A stretch of 64,000 nt of DNA from Amycolatopsis tucumanensis (GCF_021654135.1 NZ_JAKGSD010000038.1:16580-80579), one strand, 5' to 3'; numbered from the stretch's first letter, positions 33,481-41,959 are shown. Numbers and translations are program-made. The notes: a model not told the origin generated them from the sequence alone.

Positions 33481-34215
33481 CTAGTGGCAGACGAATCCGC
33501 CGTCGACGACCAACGTTTGCCCGGTGATGAACGAGGCGGCGTCGGAGAGCAGGAACTCCACCGCGCCCACCACGTCACCCGGTTGCTGCGCCCGGGTCAG
33601 CGCCCGCCCGTTCGCGTAGAGCTGGTGCCGTTCGCGCGGCACCCGCTCGGTCGCCTCGACCTCGGTCAGGCCGGGCGCGACCGCGTTCACCGTCACCCCG
33701 TCCGGCCCGGCGTCGCGGGCCATCGCGCGGGTCATCGCGATCACCGCGCCCTTCGAGGACACGTAGTGCACCAGGCGCGGCGGCCCGAACAGCGCGACGT
33801 CGGAGGCGATGTTCACGATCCGCCCGCCGGTGGCCGCGAGCTGCGGGTACAGGGCGCGGGCGACCAGCCACGGGCCGCGCGCGTTGACCGTCATCAGCCG
33901 GTCCCACGCCTCCACCTCCAGGTCGGCGAAGTGCTTGCCGCCCACGCCGTCGGCCATCGCCGCGTTGTTGACCAGACCGTGCAGGGGCCCGATCTTCGCG
34001 ACCTGTTCCGCCAGCCCCGCCACCGAATCGGGATCGGCGACGTCGGTGTCGATCCGGTGCACGGTCCGCCCGCGCTCTTCGAGCTGCGCCACCCCGCGGG
34101 CGGCGCGCTCCGGGTCGCGTTCGGCGACCACGACCTGCGCCCCGGACGCGCCGAGGGCGTCGGCGATCGCCCAGCCGAGCCCGCGCCCGGCGCCGGTCAC
34201 CACGATCAGGCGCAT
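33481..34215 (-). CDS. SDR family oxidoreductase (FabG-like)
   Basis: 244 residues, classical SDR with all motifs: TGAGRGLG (7-14), NNAAMADG, catalytic Ser in NIASDVALFG, YVSSK and the C-terminal DGGFVCH. Probably oxidises a diol or hydroxyl intermediate of the aromatic pathway using NAD(P). The start at 34215 lies inside the upstream hydrolase gene (10-base overlap). Confidence 0.9.
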   Translation of the reverse strand: MRLIVVTGAGRGLGWAIADALGASGAQVVVAERDPERAARGVAQLEERGRTVHRIDTDVADPDSVAGLAEQVAKIGPLHGLVNNAAMADGVGGKHFADLEVEAWDRLMTVNARGPWLVARALYPQLAATGGRIVNIASDVALFGPPRLVHYVSSKGAVIAMTRAMARDAGPDGVTVNAVAPGLTEVEATERVPRERHQLYANGRALTRAQQPGDVVGAVEFLLSDAASFITGQTLVVDGGFVCH

Positions 34216-34919
34216 CGCGCGGCCTCCACTTCGGACAGGAACTTCAGCAGGACCTCGTTGAACTCGCCGGGGCACTCCTGGTTGGCCGCGTGCCCGCCGC
34301 CGATCACCCGCAGCCGCGCCCCGGGGATCTCCCGCGCCAGCAGCCGGCTCTCCTCGACGCCGGTGACCTGGTCGTCGGCGCCCACGACCACCAGCGTCGG
34401 CACACTGATCCGGCCCAGCAGGGGACCGTGGTCGGTGGTGGCCATCGACTCCGCGGCCGCGCGGTATCCGGCCAGGCGCACCCGGGCCATCGTCGCCTCG
34501 ACCTTGGCGCGGGTCACCGGATCGGAGCTCAGGCGCGGTGCCCGCCGTCGCGCGAACTCCGCGGCACCCACCTCGGCCAGCTCGTCCACCCGCGCCCGCA
34601 TCCGGGCCGCGGCCTCCGCGCTGGTGCCGGAGCCGCGGGTGGAGTCGGCCAGGGTCAGCGACAGCACGGGGTGCTCCAGCGCGAGCCGGGTCGCGATCAC
34701 CCCGCCCCACGACACCCCCACCACGTGGGCGGGTTCGTCGAAGATCCGCGCGGCCTGCTCGGCGTACCAGGCGATGTCGGCGCGTTCCGGGTCCGGCGAG
34801 TCCCCGTACCCGGGCGCGTCCCAGGCCACCACCCGGTGCCGCTCCGCCAGAACGTTTACCTGCGACTCGAAGGACCCGCCGGACCCGCCGATGCCGTGCA
34901 GCAGCAACACGGGGGTCAC
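34206..34919 (-). CDS. Alpha/beta hydrolase
   Basis: 237 residues. Oxyanion strand LLLHGIGGSGGSF, nucleophile elbow GVSWGG (Ser), Asp in VVGADDQV and His in IGGGHAANQECP make a complete triad. The pattern fits enol-lactone hydrolases (PcaD-like) and meta-cleavage C-C hydrolases (MhpC/BphD-like). Next to an extradiol dioxygenase it most likely hydrolyses the ring-cleavage product. GTG start coupled by GTGA to the aspartate-dehydrogenase-like gene. Confidence 0.88.
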   Translation of the reverse strand: MTPVLLLHGIGGSGGSFESQVNVLAERHRVVAWDAPGYGDSPDPERADIAWYAEQAARIFDEPAHVVGVSWGGVIATRLALEHPVLSLTLADSTRGSGTSAEAAARMRARVDELAEVGAAEFARRRAPRLSSDPVTRAKVEATMARVRLAGYRAAAESMATTDHGPLLGRISVPTLVVVGADDQVTGVEESRLLAREIPGARLRVIGGGHAANQECPGEFNEVLLKFLSEVEAARCA

Positions 34920-35692
34920 CGGAACACCACCCGCGGCTCCGCCAGCGCGGCGATCGCGGCGAGCACCGCGTGCGGCACGACCTCGCTGCTCGTCGGCGTC
35001 CGCGGCGAGGGCCGGTTGCGGATCTCGAACCGGTACGACCCGGCCGGCCCGTCGGCGGTGATGACGTGCGAGGTCAGCTCGGCGGCCGGGTCGGCGATCA
35101 CCGCCGCCTCGACCACGTCCCAGTCGCCCACGGCCAGCGCCACCGAGGCCGCCACGTTCGCCGACTTCGGGAACGCCGCCGTCACCTCGCGTGCCGGGCC
35201 GCGCATCAGCTCGACCGGCTCGGCCGTGGTCCGCAGCCGCGCGGCCTCCTCGTCGGACATCCACGGCTGCACCAGGTTCGCGGCGAGTTTCGTGGTCTCG
35301 ATGGTGACCCGGGACAGCGGCGCCATCCGGGCCGCCGCCCGCAGCAGATCCAGGCCGCCGATCGCGCCGGTCGACAGGTGCAGCTCACCGGGGCCCGCGG
35401 ACAGCAGCTTGTCCAGCAGGGCGTCGTCGGCCAGCGCGCCGACCGACACGACCAGCAGGTCCCGCCCGGCGGCCAGCACCTGCGGCCCGACCTCCGCCAG
35501 TGCCCGCTGCCCGGCCGCCTCGACGATCAGGTCCGAAGTGGACAGCAGCTCGTCCAGCGACACCAGTGGCAGGTCCGTCGCACCCGCGGGGTCCACGACG
35601 CCGGACAGCGTCGCACCCGGCACGGTTCCGTCGCGCAGGGCGCGGGCGACCACGCCGCCGATCGAGCCCGCGCCGATCACCCCGGCCCTCAT
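34916..35692 (-). CDS. Aspartate-dehydrogenase-like NAD(P) oxidoreductase
   Basis: 258 residues: Rossmann domain with GVIGAGSIGGVV (4-15), then the catalytic-domain wording LHLSTGAIGGLDLLRAA and TTKLAANL, FPKSANVAASVALA and SHVITADGPAGSYRFEIRNRPSP, matching the L-aspartate dehydrogenase (NadX) family. The family converts aspartate to iminoaspartate, but genes of this type inside aromatic operons have no settled role; oxidation of a ring-cleavage semialdehyde or handling of an amino substituent are options. Coupled at both ends (ATGA, GTGA). Confidence 0.85.
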   Translation of the reverse strand: MRAGVIGAGSIGGVVARALRDGTVPGATLSGVVDPAGATDLPLVSLDELLSTSDLIVEAAGQRALAEVGPQVLAAGRDLLVVSVGALADDALLDKLLSAGPGELHLSTGAIGGLDLLRAAARMAPLSRVTIETTKLAANLVQPWMSDEEAARLRTTAEPVELMRGPAREVTAAFPKSANVAASVALAVGDWDVVEAAVIADPAAELTSHVITADGPAGSYRFEIRNRPSPRTPTSSEVVPHAVLAAIAALAEPRVVFR

Positions 35693-36612
35693 CCCCGCCA
35701 CCAAGCCGTGTAACCGGGGTCGGGCACGCCCGCCATGTGGGTGCGGACGTCCTTCGACGGCGGGCCCGCGGTGCCCCACAGGTCGGACAGCTCGGGCGTG
35801 CGCCGCCACACCCGGCACAGCCACGCGTCCTCCACGACCTGCTCGACCTCGGAGGTGTACTCGCACACCAGCCCGGCCGGGTCGGCGAAGTAGCCGAACG
35901 TGTTGCTGCCCGGCCCGTGCCGCCCCGGACCCCACAGCGGGGTGATCCCGTTGTGCCGCAGCCGCCCGATGCCACGCATGAAGTGGTCGATCGAGGCCAT
36001 CTCGTAGGCGACGTGGTTGACCGACGCGAACGGCGCCTGGTTGAACGCGATCACGTGGTGGTCGGCGTTGCAGCGCAGGAACGCCATCTGGTGCTCCGAC
36101 CAGTCGGAGATCCGCATGCCGAGCACACGGGTGTAGAACTCGCAGGCCGCGTCGATGTCGGCGGTGTTGAGCACGACGTGCGCCAGCTTCCGCGGCACCG
36201 CCGGGTGGCCGTCCGGATCGTCCGGGGTCACGGCGAACACGTCCGCGGACAACTCGATCAGCCGTCCCTCCGGATCGGCGAAGCGCAGCCCGTAGCCGCC
36301 GCCGACCTGGTCCAGCTTGCCGGGCTCGGTGACCAGCGGGATGCCCTGCGCAACCAGGCGGCTCGCGGCCTCGTCGATCTCGCGTGGCGTGGCGACCGCG
36401 AAGGCCACCTTGCCGAGTGCGTTGCGCTCCGCCTGCTGCAACTGCAGCACGTGGTGCTCGCTGCTGGTGCCGCGCAGCCACACCGCGCCGGTGTCCTGCT
36501 CGACCTGCCGCAGGCCCCACACCTCGCGGTAGAACTCGCCCGCGTCGGCGCACGCGGTGGAGCGCAGGGTCACCGACCGCAGCGCCCGCAACCGGACGAC
36601 GGGTTCGGACAT
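35689..36612 (-). CDS. Type I extradiol ring-cleavage dioxygenase (VOC)
   Basis: 307 residues, two VOC domains. The C-terminal catalytic domain shows the 2-His-1-carboxylate set: His145 (KLAHVVLNT), His200 (FASVNHVAYEM) and Glu251 (GLVCEYTSEVEQV). It would cleave a catechol-type ring next to the hydroxyls with Fe(II) and O2. The N-terminal domain (LRSVTLRSTACADAGEFYREVWGL) keeps the fold without metal ligands, as usual. ATG at 36612 is chosen for the GGAGG five bases upstream. Confidence 0.92.
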   Translation of the reverse strand: MSEPVVRLRALRSVTLRSTACADAGEFYREVWGLRQVEQDTGAVWLRGTSSEHHVLQLQQAERNALGKVAFAVATPREIDEAASRLVAQGIPLVTEPGKLDQVGGGYGLRFADPEGRLIELSADVFAVTPDDPDGHPAVPRKLAHVVLNTADIDAACEFYTRVLGMRISDWSEHQMAFLRCNADHHVIAFNQAPFASVNHVAYEMASIDHFMRGIGRLRHNGITPLWGPGRHGPGSNTFGYFADPAGLVCEYTSEVEQVVEDAWLCRVWRRTPELSDLWGTAGPPSKDVRTHMAGVPDPGYTAWWRG

Positions 36613-36628
36613 GGTGTCCTCCAAGGGT

Positions 36629-37672
36629 TCAGGCGACCGGGACCGGCGCTGCGGTCGCGGGCTCGGTCAGGCGGGCCGCCTGTTTCGCGGCCTCCGCCTT
36701 CAGCAGGCGGCGCATCCGGACGAGCGCGATGTCGTGCTGGTAGAGGTTCTCCCGGTCCCAGGCGTCGGCGGGCATCGCCTCGGCCATCTCGCGGTCCTGC
36801 TCCAGCACCGCGTAGTGCCGGGCCTCCAGCCGGTTGCGGTAGAGGAAGCGCCAGCTGTCCCGTTCCCAGCCGGACACCTTGCGGCAGCGCCAGAAGAACC
36901 CGGCGTGCCGGTTCGCCGAGATCGCGCACAGCCCGGCGACGATCGTGAACGGCCCGCCCGGGCCCGCAGTGTCCGGGTACGGGATGTCGAGGGTGACCCA
37001 GTCCGCGCCGCCGTGGGTCAGCTCGACCCAGTCGAAGTTCACGCCGCGCTGGTCAGTCTTCTCGAACACGAAACCGTTGTCGGTCGCGCGGATCTGGAAG
37101 ACCGCCTCGCGCTTGCCCGCGAACATCGTGTGGCTGTTGCGGTGCAGGAACGCGCCGTGCATCGGGTCGAGCAGGTTGTCCAGCGAGTACAGGTAGGGCG
37201 CGTCCCACTCGACGTAGCAGAGGAACTCCGACCACTCTCCGCCCGCGATCGGCTCCGGCACCTCCAGCGGGGCCGGTGGCGCCGACTCGTCGAGCCCGAA
37301 CCAGGCGAAGACCGCTCCGGCGTGCTCCTCCGCCGGGAACGTCCGCAGCACGCGGCGGCCCTCCAGGGCGCAGCCCGGGCTGCCCGGCACGGACACCACC
37401 GTGCCCTCGGTGTCGACCTGCACGCCGTGGTAGTTGCAGGCCACCCGGTCGCCCATGTGCACGCCCTGCGACAGCCGGGCGGCGCGGTGCGGGCAGCGGT
37501 CCTCCTGAACGTGCACGACTCCGGCGGCGTCGCGCCACAGCAGCAGCTGCTCGCCCGCGCGCTCGATCCGGACCAGCTCACCGGGACGTACGTGCCCGGA
37601 CGGGCACAGCGGGTACCAGCGGTCCCGCAGCCCGAACGCCAGCAGGCCCTCGGGGGTGTGCAAGGGGTTCAC
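36629..37672 (-). CDS. Rieske aromatic oxygenase, VanA-like
   Basis: 347 residues, the length of single-component-subunit oxygenases such as vanillate O-demethylase VanA. Rieske ligands Cys60, His62, Cys79 and His82 (CPHRAARLSQ..., CNYHG); catalytic iron Asp169-x2-His172-x4-His177 in LLDPMHGAFLHRNSH. Receives electrons from the reductase encoded two genes upstream. It likely demethylates or hydroxylates an aromatic acid to a catechol for the extradiol enzyme. Starts two bases after a small HTH gene. Confidence 0.93.
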   Translation of the reverse strand: MNPLHTPEGLLAFGLRDRWYPLCPSGHVRPGELVRIERAGEQLLLWRDAAGVVHVQEDRCPHRAARLSQGVHMGDRVACNYHGVQVDTEGTVVSVPGSPGCALEGRRVLRTFPAEEHAGAVFAWFGLDESAPPAPLEVPEPIAGGEWSEFLCYVEWDAPYLYSLDNLLDPMHGAFLHRNSHTMFAGKREAVFQIRATDNGFVFEKTDQRGVNFDWVELTHGGADWVTLDIPYPDTAGPGGPFTIVAGLCAISANRHAGFFWRCRKVSGWERDSWRFLYRNRLEARHYAVLEQDREMAEAMPADAWDRENLYQHDIALVRMRRLLKAEAAKQAARLTEPATAAPVPVA

Positions 37673-37674
37673 GT

Positions 37675-37860
37675 CTAGCTCTCCGTTCCGCTCAGGCGGG
37701 CCAGTTCGGCAGTGAACGACGACTCGGTCCAGTCCTCGCCGCCCGCGGGGCGCACCCCGGAGGAGTTGAGCGCGGCCACCACGCCGGGCAGGTCGTGCAC
37801 GCCGCGGCCGTAGATCGCCTCGAGTTCGTCGCCGAACGCGTTCTCGTAGCTGGAAGGCAT
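37675..37860 (-). CDS. Small recombinase-type helix-turn-helix-like protein
   Basis: 61 residues (MPSSYENAFGDELEAIYGRG, then HDLPGVVAALNSSGVRPAGGEDWTESSF). The segment LPGVVAALNSSGVRPAGGEDWTESSF resembles the helix-turn-helix found after the catalytic domain of large serine recombinases. Small proteins of this kind sit next to Rieske oxygenase genes in other bacteria; their function is unknown to me. Wedged between reductase and oxygenase genes with gaps of four and two bases, so co-translated with them; an oxygenase accessory or local regulator are the options. Confidence 0.75.
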   Translation of the reverse strand: MPSSYENAFGDELEAIYGRGVHDLPGVVAALNSSGVRPAGGEDWTESSFTAELARLSGTES

Positions 37861-37864
37861 GTCC

Positions 37865-38800
37865 TCAGTCCTCCACGTCCAGGACGAGCTCGGCCGACCG
37901 GCTGCGCGACACGCAGATCAGCATCGTGCCGCCGGCCGCCTTCTCGTCGTCGCTCAGCAGGAAGTCGCGGTGCTCGGGTTCGCCGGCGAGCACCTTGGTC
38001 TCGCAGGTGCCGCACACCCCTTCCCGGCAGGAGTTGGGCACGGACACCCCGGCCCCGGCGAGAGCGTCCAAGATGGACACCCCGGCGGGAACCGGAACCC
38101 GGCGCCCCGACCCGCCGCACACCACGTCGAAGCCGTGGTCCGGCCCGGTGGTTTCGGGTTCCGGTGCGCGGAACCGCTCCACCCGCAGCATCGAGGCGTC
38201 CGGCAGCGCGGCCTCGACGGCGGCGATGAGCGGTTCCGGGCCGCAGCAGTAGACGAGCGTGCCCGGCCGGAGTTCAGCCAGCTCGGCCGCCAGGTCAGGC
38301 GGTCCGCCGCGCTCGTCGTCGGCGTGCACGCGCACCCGGTCCGCGGGCAGGTCGGCCAGGAAGGCCATGCTCGACCGGGAGCGTCCACAGTAGAGCATGG
38401 ACCAGTCGGAACCCCGCTGCTCCAGGTGGTTCGCCATCGCCAGCAGGGGAGTGATGCCGATGCCGCCCGCGATCAGCAGGTGCCGGGGCGCGTCTTCGAG
38501 GGTGAAGTTGTTGCGTGGCCCGTCGACCTCGATCAGCGTGCCCGGGGTGAGGCGCTCGTGCACCCAGGCGCTGCCGCCGCGGGAGGACGGCTCGCGCAGG
38601 ACGGCCACGGTCCAGTTGTGCCCGTCCGCCGGGTCGCCGCACAGCGAGTACTCCCGGACCAGCCCGTTGGGCAGGTGCAGCGACAGGTGCGCGCCCGGCT
38701 CCCACGCCGGCAGGGCCGCCCCGGCGGGGTCGCGCAGCTCGACGCGCACGACCCCGTCGGTCAGCCAGGTGCTCTGGTGAACTCGTACCGTCCGGGTCAT
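37865..38800 (-). CDS. Oxygenase reductase, FNR plus C-terminal ferredoxin (VanB-like)
   Basis: 311 residues. Flavin domain with REYSLCGDP (49-57), nucleotide domain with LLIAGGIGITPLLAM (108-122) and YCCGPEPLI, then a plant-type [2Fe-2S] domain at the C-terminus with Cys258, 263, 266 and 296. This order is that of VanB and phthalate dioxygenase reductase, and opposite to the N-terminal ferredoxin of BenC in the same window. Passes electrons from NAD(P)H to the Rieske oxygenase. Confidence 0.95.
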   Translation of the reverse strand: MTRTVRVHQSTWLTDGVVRVELRDPAGAALPAWEPGAHLSLHLPNGLVREYSLCGDPADGHNWTVAVLREPSSRGGSAWVHERLTPGTLIEVDGPRNNFTLEDAPRHLLIAGGIGITPLLAMANHLEQRGSDWSMLYCGRSRSSMAFLADLPADRVRVHADDERGGPPDLAAELAELRPGTLVYCCGPEPLIAAVEAALPDASMLRVERFRAPEPETTGPDHGFDVVCGGSGRRVPVPAGVSILDALAGAGVSVPNSCREGVCGTCETKVLAGEPEHRDFLLSDDEKAAGGTMLICVSRSRSAELVLDVED

Positions 38801-38804
38801 GGCT

Positions 38805-39314
38805 TCAGTCGCGGGTCACGCCGTGCATCGGCGAGGTCGGCGGGTAGGTCGGCAGCTGCGGCTTCTGCGCGCCGATGATCACCGCGAACAGGGCGTCGGT
38901 GTCGCCGATGTTGCGCAGGCTGCGCGGCACTCCGGCCGGGACGCGGATCAGGTCGCGGTAGCCCAGCACGCGGCTGGCGGTCTTGGTGCCGTCTTCCACG
39001 TCGTGCACGGTGACTTCGAGGGTGCCTTCCAGGACGAAGAAGACCTCTTCCACGTCGTGGTGGGTGTGCTCGGGGCCGATCGCGCCGGCGGGCAGCCGCA
39101 TGTTGGAGAACGTGAAGTGCTCCGAGGGCAGGATGCGGTTGTCGGTGTCGTGGTTGCCGGTGGCGCCGGAGCCGATGTAGCGGACCTGCGCGCGGCGGAA
39201 CTGCTCGCCCGCCTTGGTCTGGAAGCCGAGCGTGTCCCAGTCCTCGTAGCGGGATTCGCGGGTGGCGATGCAGGAGTCGATCAGTTCCTCGAGGCCGGCT
39301 TGCGTCGTCGTCAC
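38805..39314 (-). CDS. Cupin domain protein
   Basis: 169 residues with one cupin barrel: motif 1 is GPEHTHHDVEEVFFVLEGTLEVTV (two His and Glu as metal ligands), motif 2 around VPAGVPRSLRNIG, where the last His ligand is Arg. First gene of the island operon. Could be a dioxygenase, an isomerase or a small-molecule sensor. GTG start preceded by AAGGAGATCC. Just upstream lie three copies of a palindromic operator. Confidence 0.85.
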   Translation of the reverse strand: MTTTQAGLEELIDSCIATRESRYEDWDTLGFQTKAGEQFRRAQVRYIGSGATGNHDTDNRILPSEHFTFSNMRLPAGAIGPEHTHHDVEEVFFVLEGTLEVTVHDVEDGTKTASRVLGYRDLIRVPAGVPRSLRNIGDTDALFAVIIGAQKPQLPTYPPTSPMHGVTRD

Positions 39315-39331
39315 GGGATCTCCTTGGATGT

Positions 39332-39458
39332 CTTAGCTCTAAGGGAACTTGGGAAGAGTTTGTAGCACCGCGACCCGGGCGACGACAACCCTTAGCTCTA
39401 AGTTTTCTGAAGGTTGGTTTCGATAGTGTCAACGGCTTCCAATTAACTTAGAGCTAAG
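39332..39458. promoter_or_regulatory. Three CTTAG-N2-CTAAG operators, divergent promoter
   Basis: CTTAGCTCTAAG occurs at 39332-39343 and 39391-39402 and CTTAGAGCTAAG at 39447-39458; all are perfect 5-bp palindromes with a two-base centre, spaced 59 and 56 bases. The 183-base gap separates the cupin-led operon from the aldehyde dehydrogenase gene and is AT-rich for this genome. Size and symmetry suit a MarR dimer; a marR gene lies 2.6 kb away. The outer sites flank the start of each operon, as in joint repression. Confidence 0.8.
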
Positions 39459-39497
39459 TTATTCTGCCGATTCTGGACGGCCTGTGGAGGTGGCTCG

Positions 39498-40946
39498 ATG
39501 ACAGTGCCCGCGGACGAGATCCTGGTGGCCGGGCGGTGGCGGCGCGGCGGTGGGGCGCCGCTGGAGTGCGTGGACCCGGCGACCGGTGAGCCGATCGCGG
39601 TCGTGCACGGCGCGTCCGCCAGGGACGTCGACGAGGCGGCCAGCGCGGCCTGGGTGGCCGAGTGGGCGGCGTTGCTCCCACACGAACGGGCCCGGGTCCT
39701 GGCCCGGGTCGGCGACCTGATCGAGCGGGACGGGGAGTCGCTGGCCCTGCTGCAGACCCGCAACACCGGCAAGGCGCTGCGCGAGACGCGCGCGCTGGTG
39801 GCGAGCGCGGCGGCGACGTTCCGGTTCTACGCGGCGGCGCTGGAGACGATGGAGACCGCGCTGACCCCGCAACGCGGGCCGTGGCTGACGATGTCGGTGT
39901 ACGAGCCGGTCGGGGTGGTCGGCGCGATCACCCCGTGGAACTCGCCGATCGCCAGCGACGCGCAGAAGATCGCACCCGCGCTCGCGGCGGGCAACGGTGT
40001 GCTGCTCAAACCGGCCGAGGCGACGCCGCTGGTGTCGCTGGCGCTGGCCCGGCTGGTGCTGGAGGCCGGTGTGCCGGCGCGGTTGCTGTCCGTGCTGCCG
40101 GGCCCGGGTTCGGTGGTGGGGGACGCGATCGTGCGGCACCCCGCGGTCGGGAAGGTCGCCTTCACCGGGGGCACGTCGACCGGGCGGGCGATCGGGCGGA
40201 TCGCGGCGGACAAGGTCATGCCGGTGACGATGGAACTGGGCGGCAAGTCGCCGACGATCGTGTGCCCGGACGCGGCGGCCGAGCAGGCGGTGGCCGGGAT
40301 CCTGTACGGGATCTTCTCCTCCACCGGGCAGAGCTGCATCGCCGGGTCGCGCATCTTCCTGCCGGAGTCGCGGTACGCCGAGTTCCGGGACCTGCTGGTG
40401 GCGGGCGCGTCCCGGCTGCGCATGGGCCCGGGCACGGCGGCGGACACGCAGGTGGCGCCGCTGGCGACGTTCGCGCACCGCGACCGGGTGGCCGCGCTGG
40501 TGGACCGCGCGCGCGAGGAGGGGGCGCGGGTGCTGTGCGGGGGAGAGGTGCCGCCGTCGGCGGGCGCGTACTACCCGCCGACCCTGCTGGAGGGGCTGTC
40601 GAACTCGTCGAAGACGTGCCAGGAGGAGATCTTCGGCCCGGTCGGCGTGCTGCTGCCCTACCGCGACGAAGAGGACCTGGTGGCGCAGGCGAACGACACC
40701 GTGTACGGCCTGGCGTGCGGCATCTGGACCGCCGACTACCGCCGCGCGTGGCGCCTCGCGCGGCGGATCGAGGCCGGGACGGTGTGGATCAACACGTACA
40801 AGCAGTTCAGCATCTCGACGCCGTTCTCCGGCAGGAAGGAGAGCGGGCTGGGCGTCGACAAGGGCCGCGAGGGGATCCTCGGGTACCTGCGGCAGAAGAG
40901 CGTGTACTGGGGCCTCGACGAGGCGCCCCTGCCCTGGGCGGGATAG
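39498..40946 (+). CDS. Aldehyde dehydrogenase
   Basis: 482 residues, NAD(P)-dependent ALDH superfamily. Seen: GAITPWNSPI (cofactor site), GKVAFTGGTSTGRAIG, general base Glu in MELGGKSPT, nucleophile Cys in GQSCIAGSR and the EEIFGPV motif. The wording is nearest to muconic-semialdehyde and betaine-aldehyde enzymes, so it probably oxidises the semialdehyde left by extradiol cleavage. ATG with GGAGGTGG before it. Divergent from, and sharing operators with, the island operon. Confidence 0.93.
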   Translation: MTVPADEILVAGRWRRGGGAPLECVDPATGEPIAVVHGASARDVDEAASAAWVAEWAALLPHERARVLARVGDLIERDGESLALLQTRNTGKALRETRALVASAAATFRFYAAALETMETALTPQRGPWLTMSVYEPVGVVGAITPWNSPIASDAQKIAPALAAGNGVLLKPAEATPLVSLALARLVLEAGVPARLLSVLPGPGSVVGDAIVRHPAVGKVAFTGGTSTGRAIGRIAADKVMPVTMELGGKSPTIVCPDAAAEQAVAGILYGIFSSTGQSCIAGSRIFLPESRYAEFRDLLVAGASRLRMGPGTAADTQVAPLATFAHRDRVAALVDRAREEGARVLCGGEVPPSAGAYYPPTLLEGLSNSSKTCQEEIFGPVGVLLPYRDEEDLVAQANDTVYGLACGIWTADYRRAWRLARRIEAGTVWINTYKQFSISTPFSGRKESGLGVDKGREGILGYLRQKSVYWGLDEAPLPWAG

Positions 40947-40947
40947 G

Positions 40948-41396
40948 TGTTGTGACCTGGCAGGGTGTGGAGGGTCAGGGCAGTCGGGTGATGGGTGGGT
41001 GGCCTGTTAGGGCGGAGTGTGGGCGTTCAGTGTTGTAGTGCTGGACCCAGGTGGGCAAGGTTGCCAGGCGGTGGGTGTTGGGGGTCCGGGGCTGGGCGTA
41101 GGCGAATTCGGTGAGCAGGGTGCGGTGGAAGCGTTCGGCTTTGCCGTTGGTCCAGGGGCAGCCGGGTTTGATGTAGCGGCGGCGCAGCCCGAGGGCGGTG
41201 CGGACCGCGGCCCAGCAGGTGCCTCGGCGGTAGGCCAGGGCGTTGTCGGTCAGGATTCGCAGCACGGTGATGCCGTTAGCGTGACCCATCGAGGACCTCC
41301 AGGGCTGGTAGTGGATGCGTCGCAACACCCACTCCGCCCGGAGGCCCTCCCCACAATCAACCCGGCACGCCGTCCACAACCTCACGAGTCACAACA
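40948..41396 (-). mobile_element. Deleted IS element remnant (IS481-like)
   Basis: A 449-base unit bounded by perfect 9-bp inverted ends TGTTGTGAC (40948-40956) and GTCACAACA (41388-41396), beginning two bases after the ALDH stop and ending just before the stop of the next gene. It holds only the 3' part of a transposase. The right flank reads GCTAGC, compatible with the CTAG target preference of IS481-type elements, but no matching duplication is seen on the left. The full-length element has lost its centre, so movement would need an enzyme in trans. Confidence 0.8.
40975..41385 (-). pseudogene. Truncated IS481-family transposase
   Basis: About 100 residues of integrase core remain: ITVLRILTDNALAYRRG, then KPGCPWTNGKAERFHRTLLTEFAYAQ and HYNTERPHSALTGHPP. 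The second Asp (LTDN) and the catalytic Glu (GKAERFHRT) of the DDE triad are there, but the N-terminal helix-turn-helix and the first Asp are missing. The upstream part of the frame looks like element leader sequence joined by an internal deletion near 41280. Inactive. Confidence 0.85.
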
Positions 41397-41397
41397 G

Positions 41398-41919
41398 CTA
41401 GCGCCGCTTCCGCTCGTCCACCATGGCCTGGATCCGGGCGATCGCGGCGACCCGTCCGTCGCCTGCCTGCCCGGGTCCGGCCGGGTGGGGCAGCATCGGC
41501 TCGGGGCGGTGGCCGAGCAGCAACGGGTTCCCGATCATCTCCAGGCCGCCGCTGGTGCGGTAGTAGCGCTGCGCGAACCGCACGCCCTCCGGCCTGCCCT
41601 GCTCGTAGGCGTCGACGAACACGGCCTCGGTCCGGTCCTCGTCCAGGGTCAGGAAACCGTCCCAGGCCAGCGCGACGTGGCGGGGGACCGGGTCGGCCGC
41701 GGCGAGGTCCTGGCGGGCCAGCGCGACGCTGCCCTCGACGGTGAAGTTCTCCTCGGAGTCGACGTAGCGCGTCGCGACCTTCTCGCCGTCGGGCATCACG
41801 GCGAGCACGAAGGGCACGAACCCGGACTCGGTCGTTTCCGCGTTTTCGACCGCGAAGTCGATCGCGTCGAACAGGGTCGCCGTGGCGTCGTTGCCGAGGT
41901 TCGGCACGGGGTCGGTCAT
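41398..41919 (-). CDS. Hypothetical protein
   Basis: 173 residues, acidic, no signal peptide or membrane span; no family recognised. It starts MTDPVPNLGNDATATLFDA, has a beta-rich middle (FVPFVLAVMPDGEKVATRYVD, then AWDGFLTLDEDRTEAVFVDAYEQG) and a charged helical end. The middle suggests a small alpha/beta fold that handles a numerical or binding function. It lies 40 bases downstream of marR in the same direction and may share its transcript; the IS remnant abuts its stop codon. Confidence 0.7.
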   Translation of the reverse strand: MTDPVPNLGNDATATLFDAIDFAVENAETTESGFVPFVLAVMPDGEKVATRYVDSEENFTVEGSVALARQDLAAADPVPRHVALAWDGFLTLDEDRTEAVFVDAYEQGRPEGVRFAQRYYRTSGGLEMIGNPLLLGHRPEPMLPHPAGPGQAGDGRVAAIARIQAMVDERKRR

Positions 41920-41959
41920 CAGGCAGCCTTCCGGGGGGATGATCGTTTACCGGTCCGAC

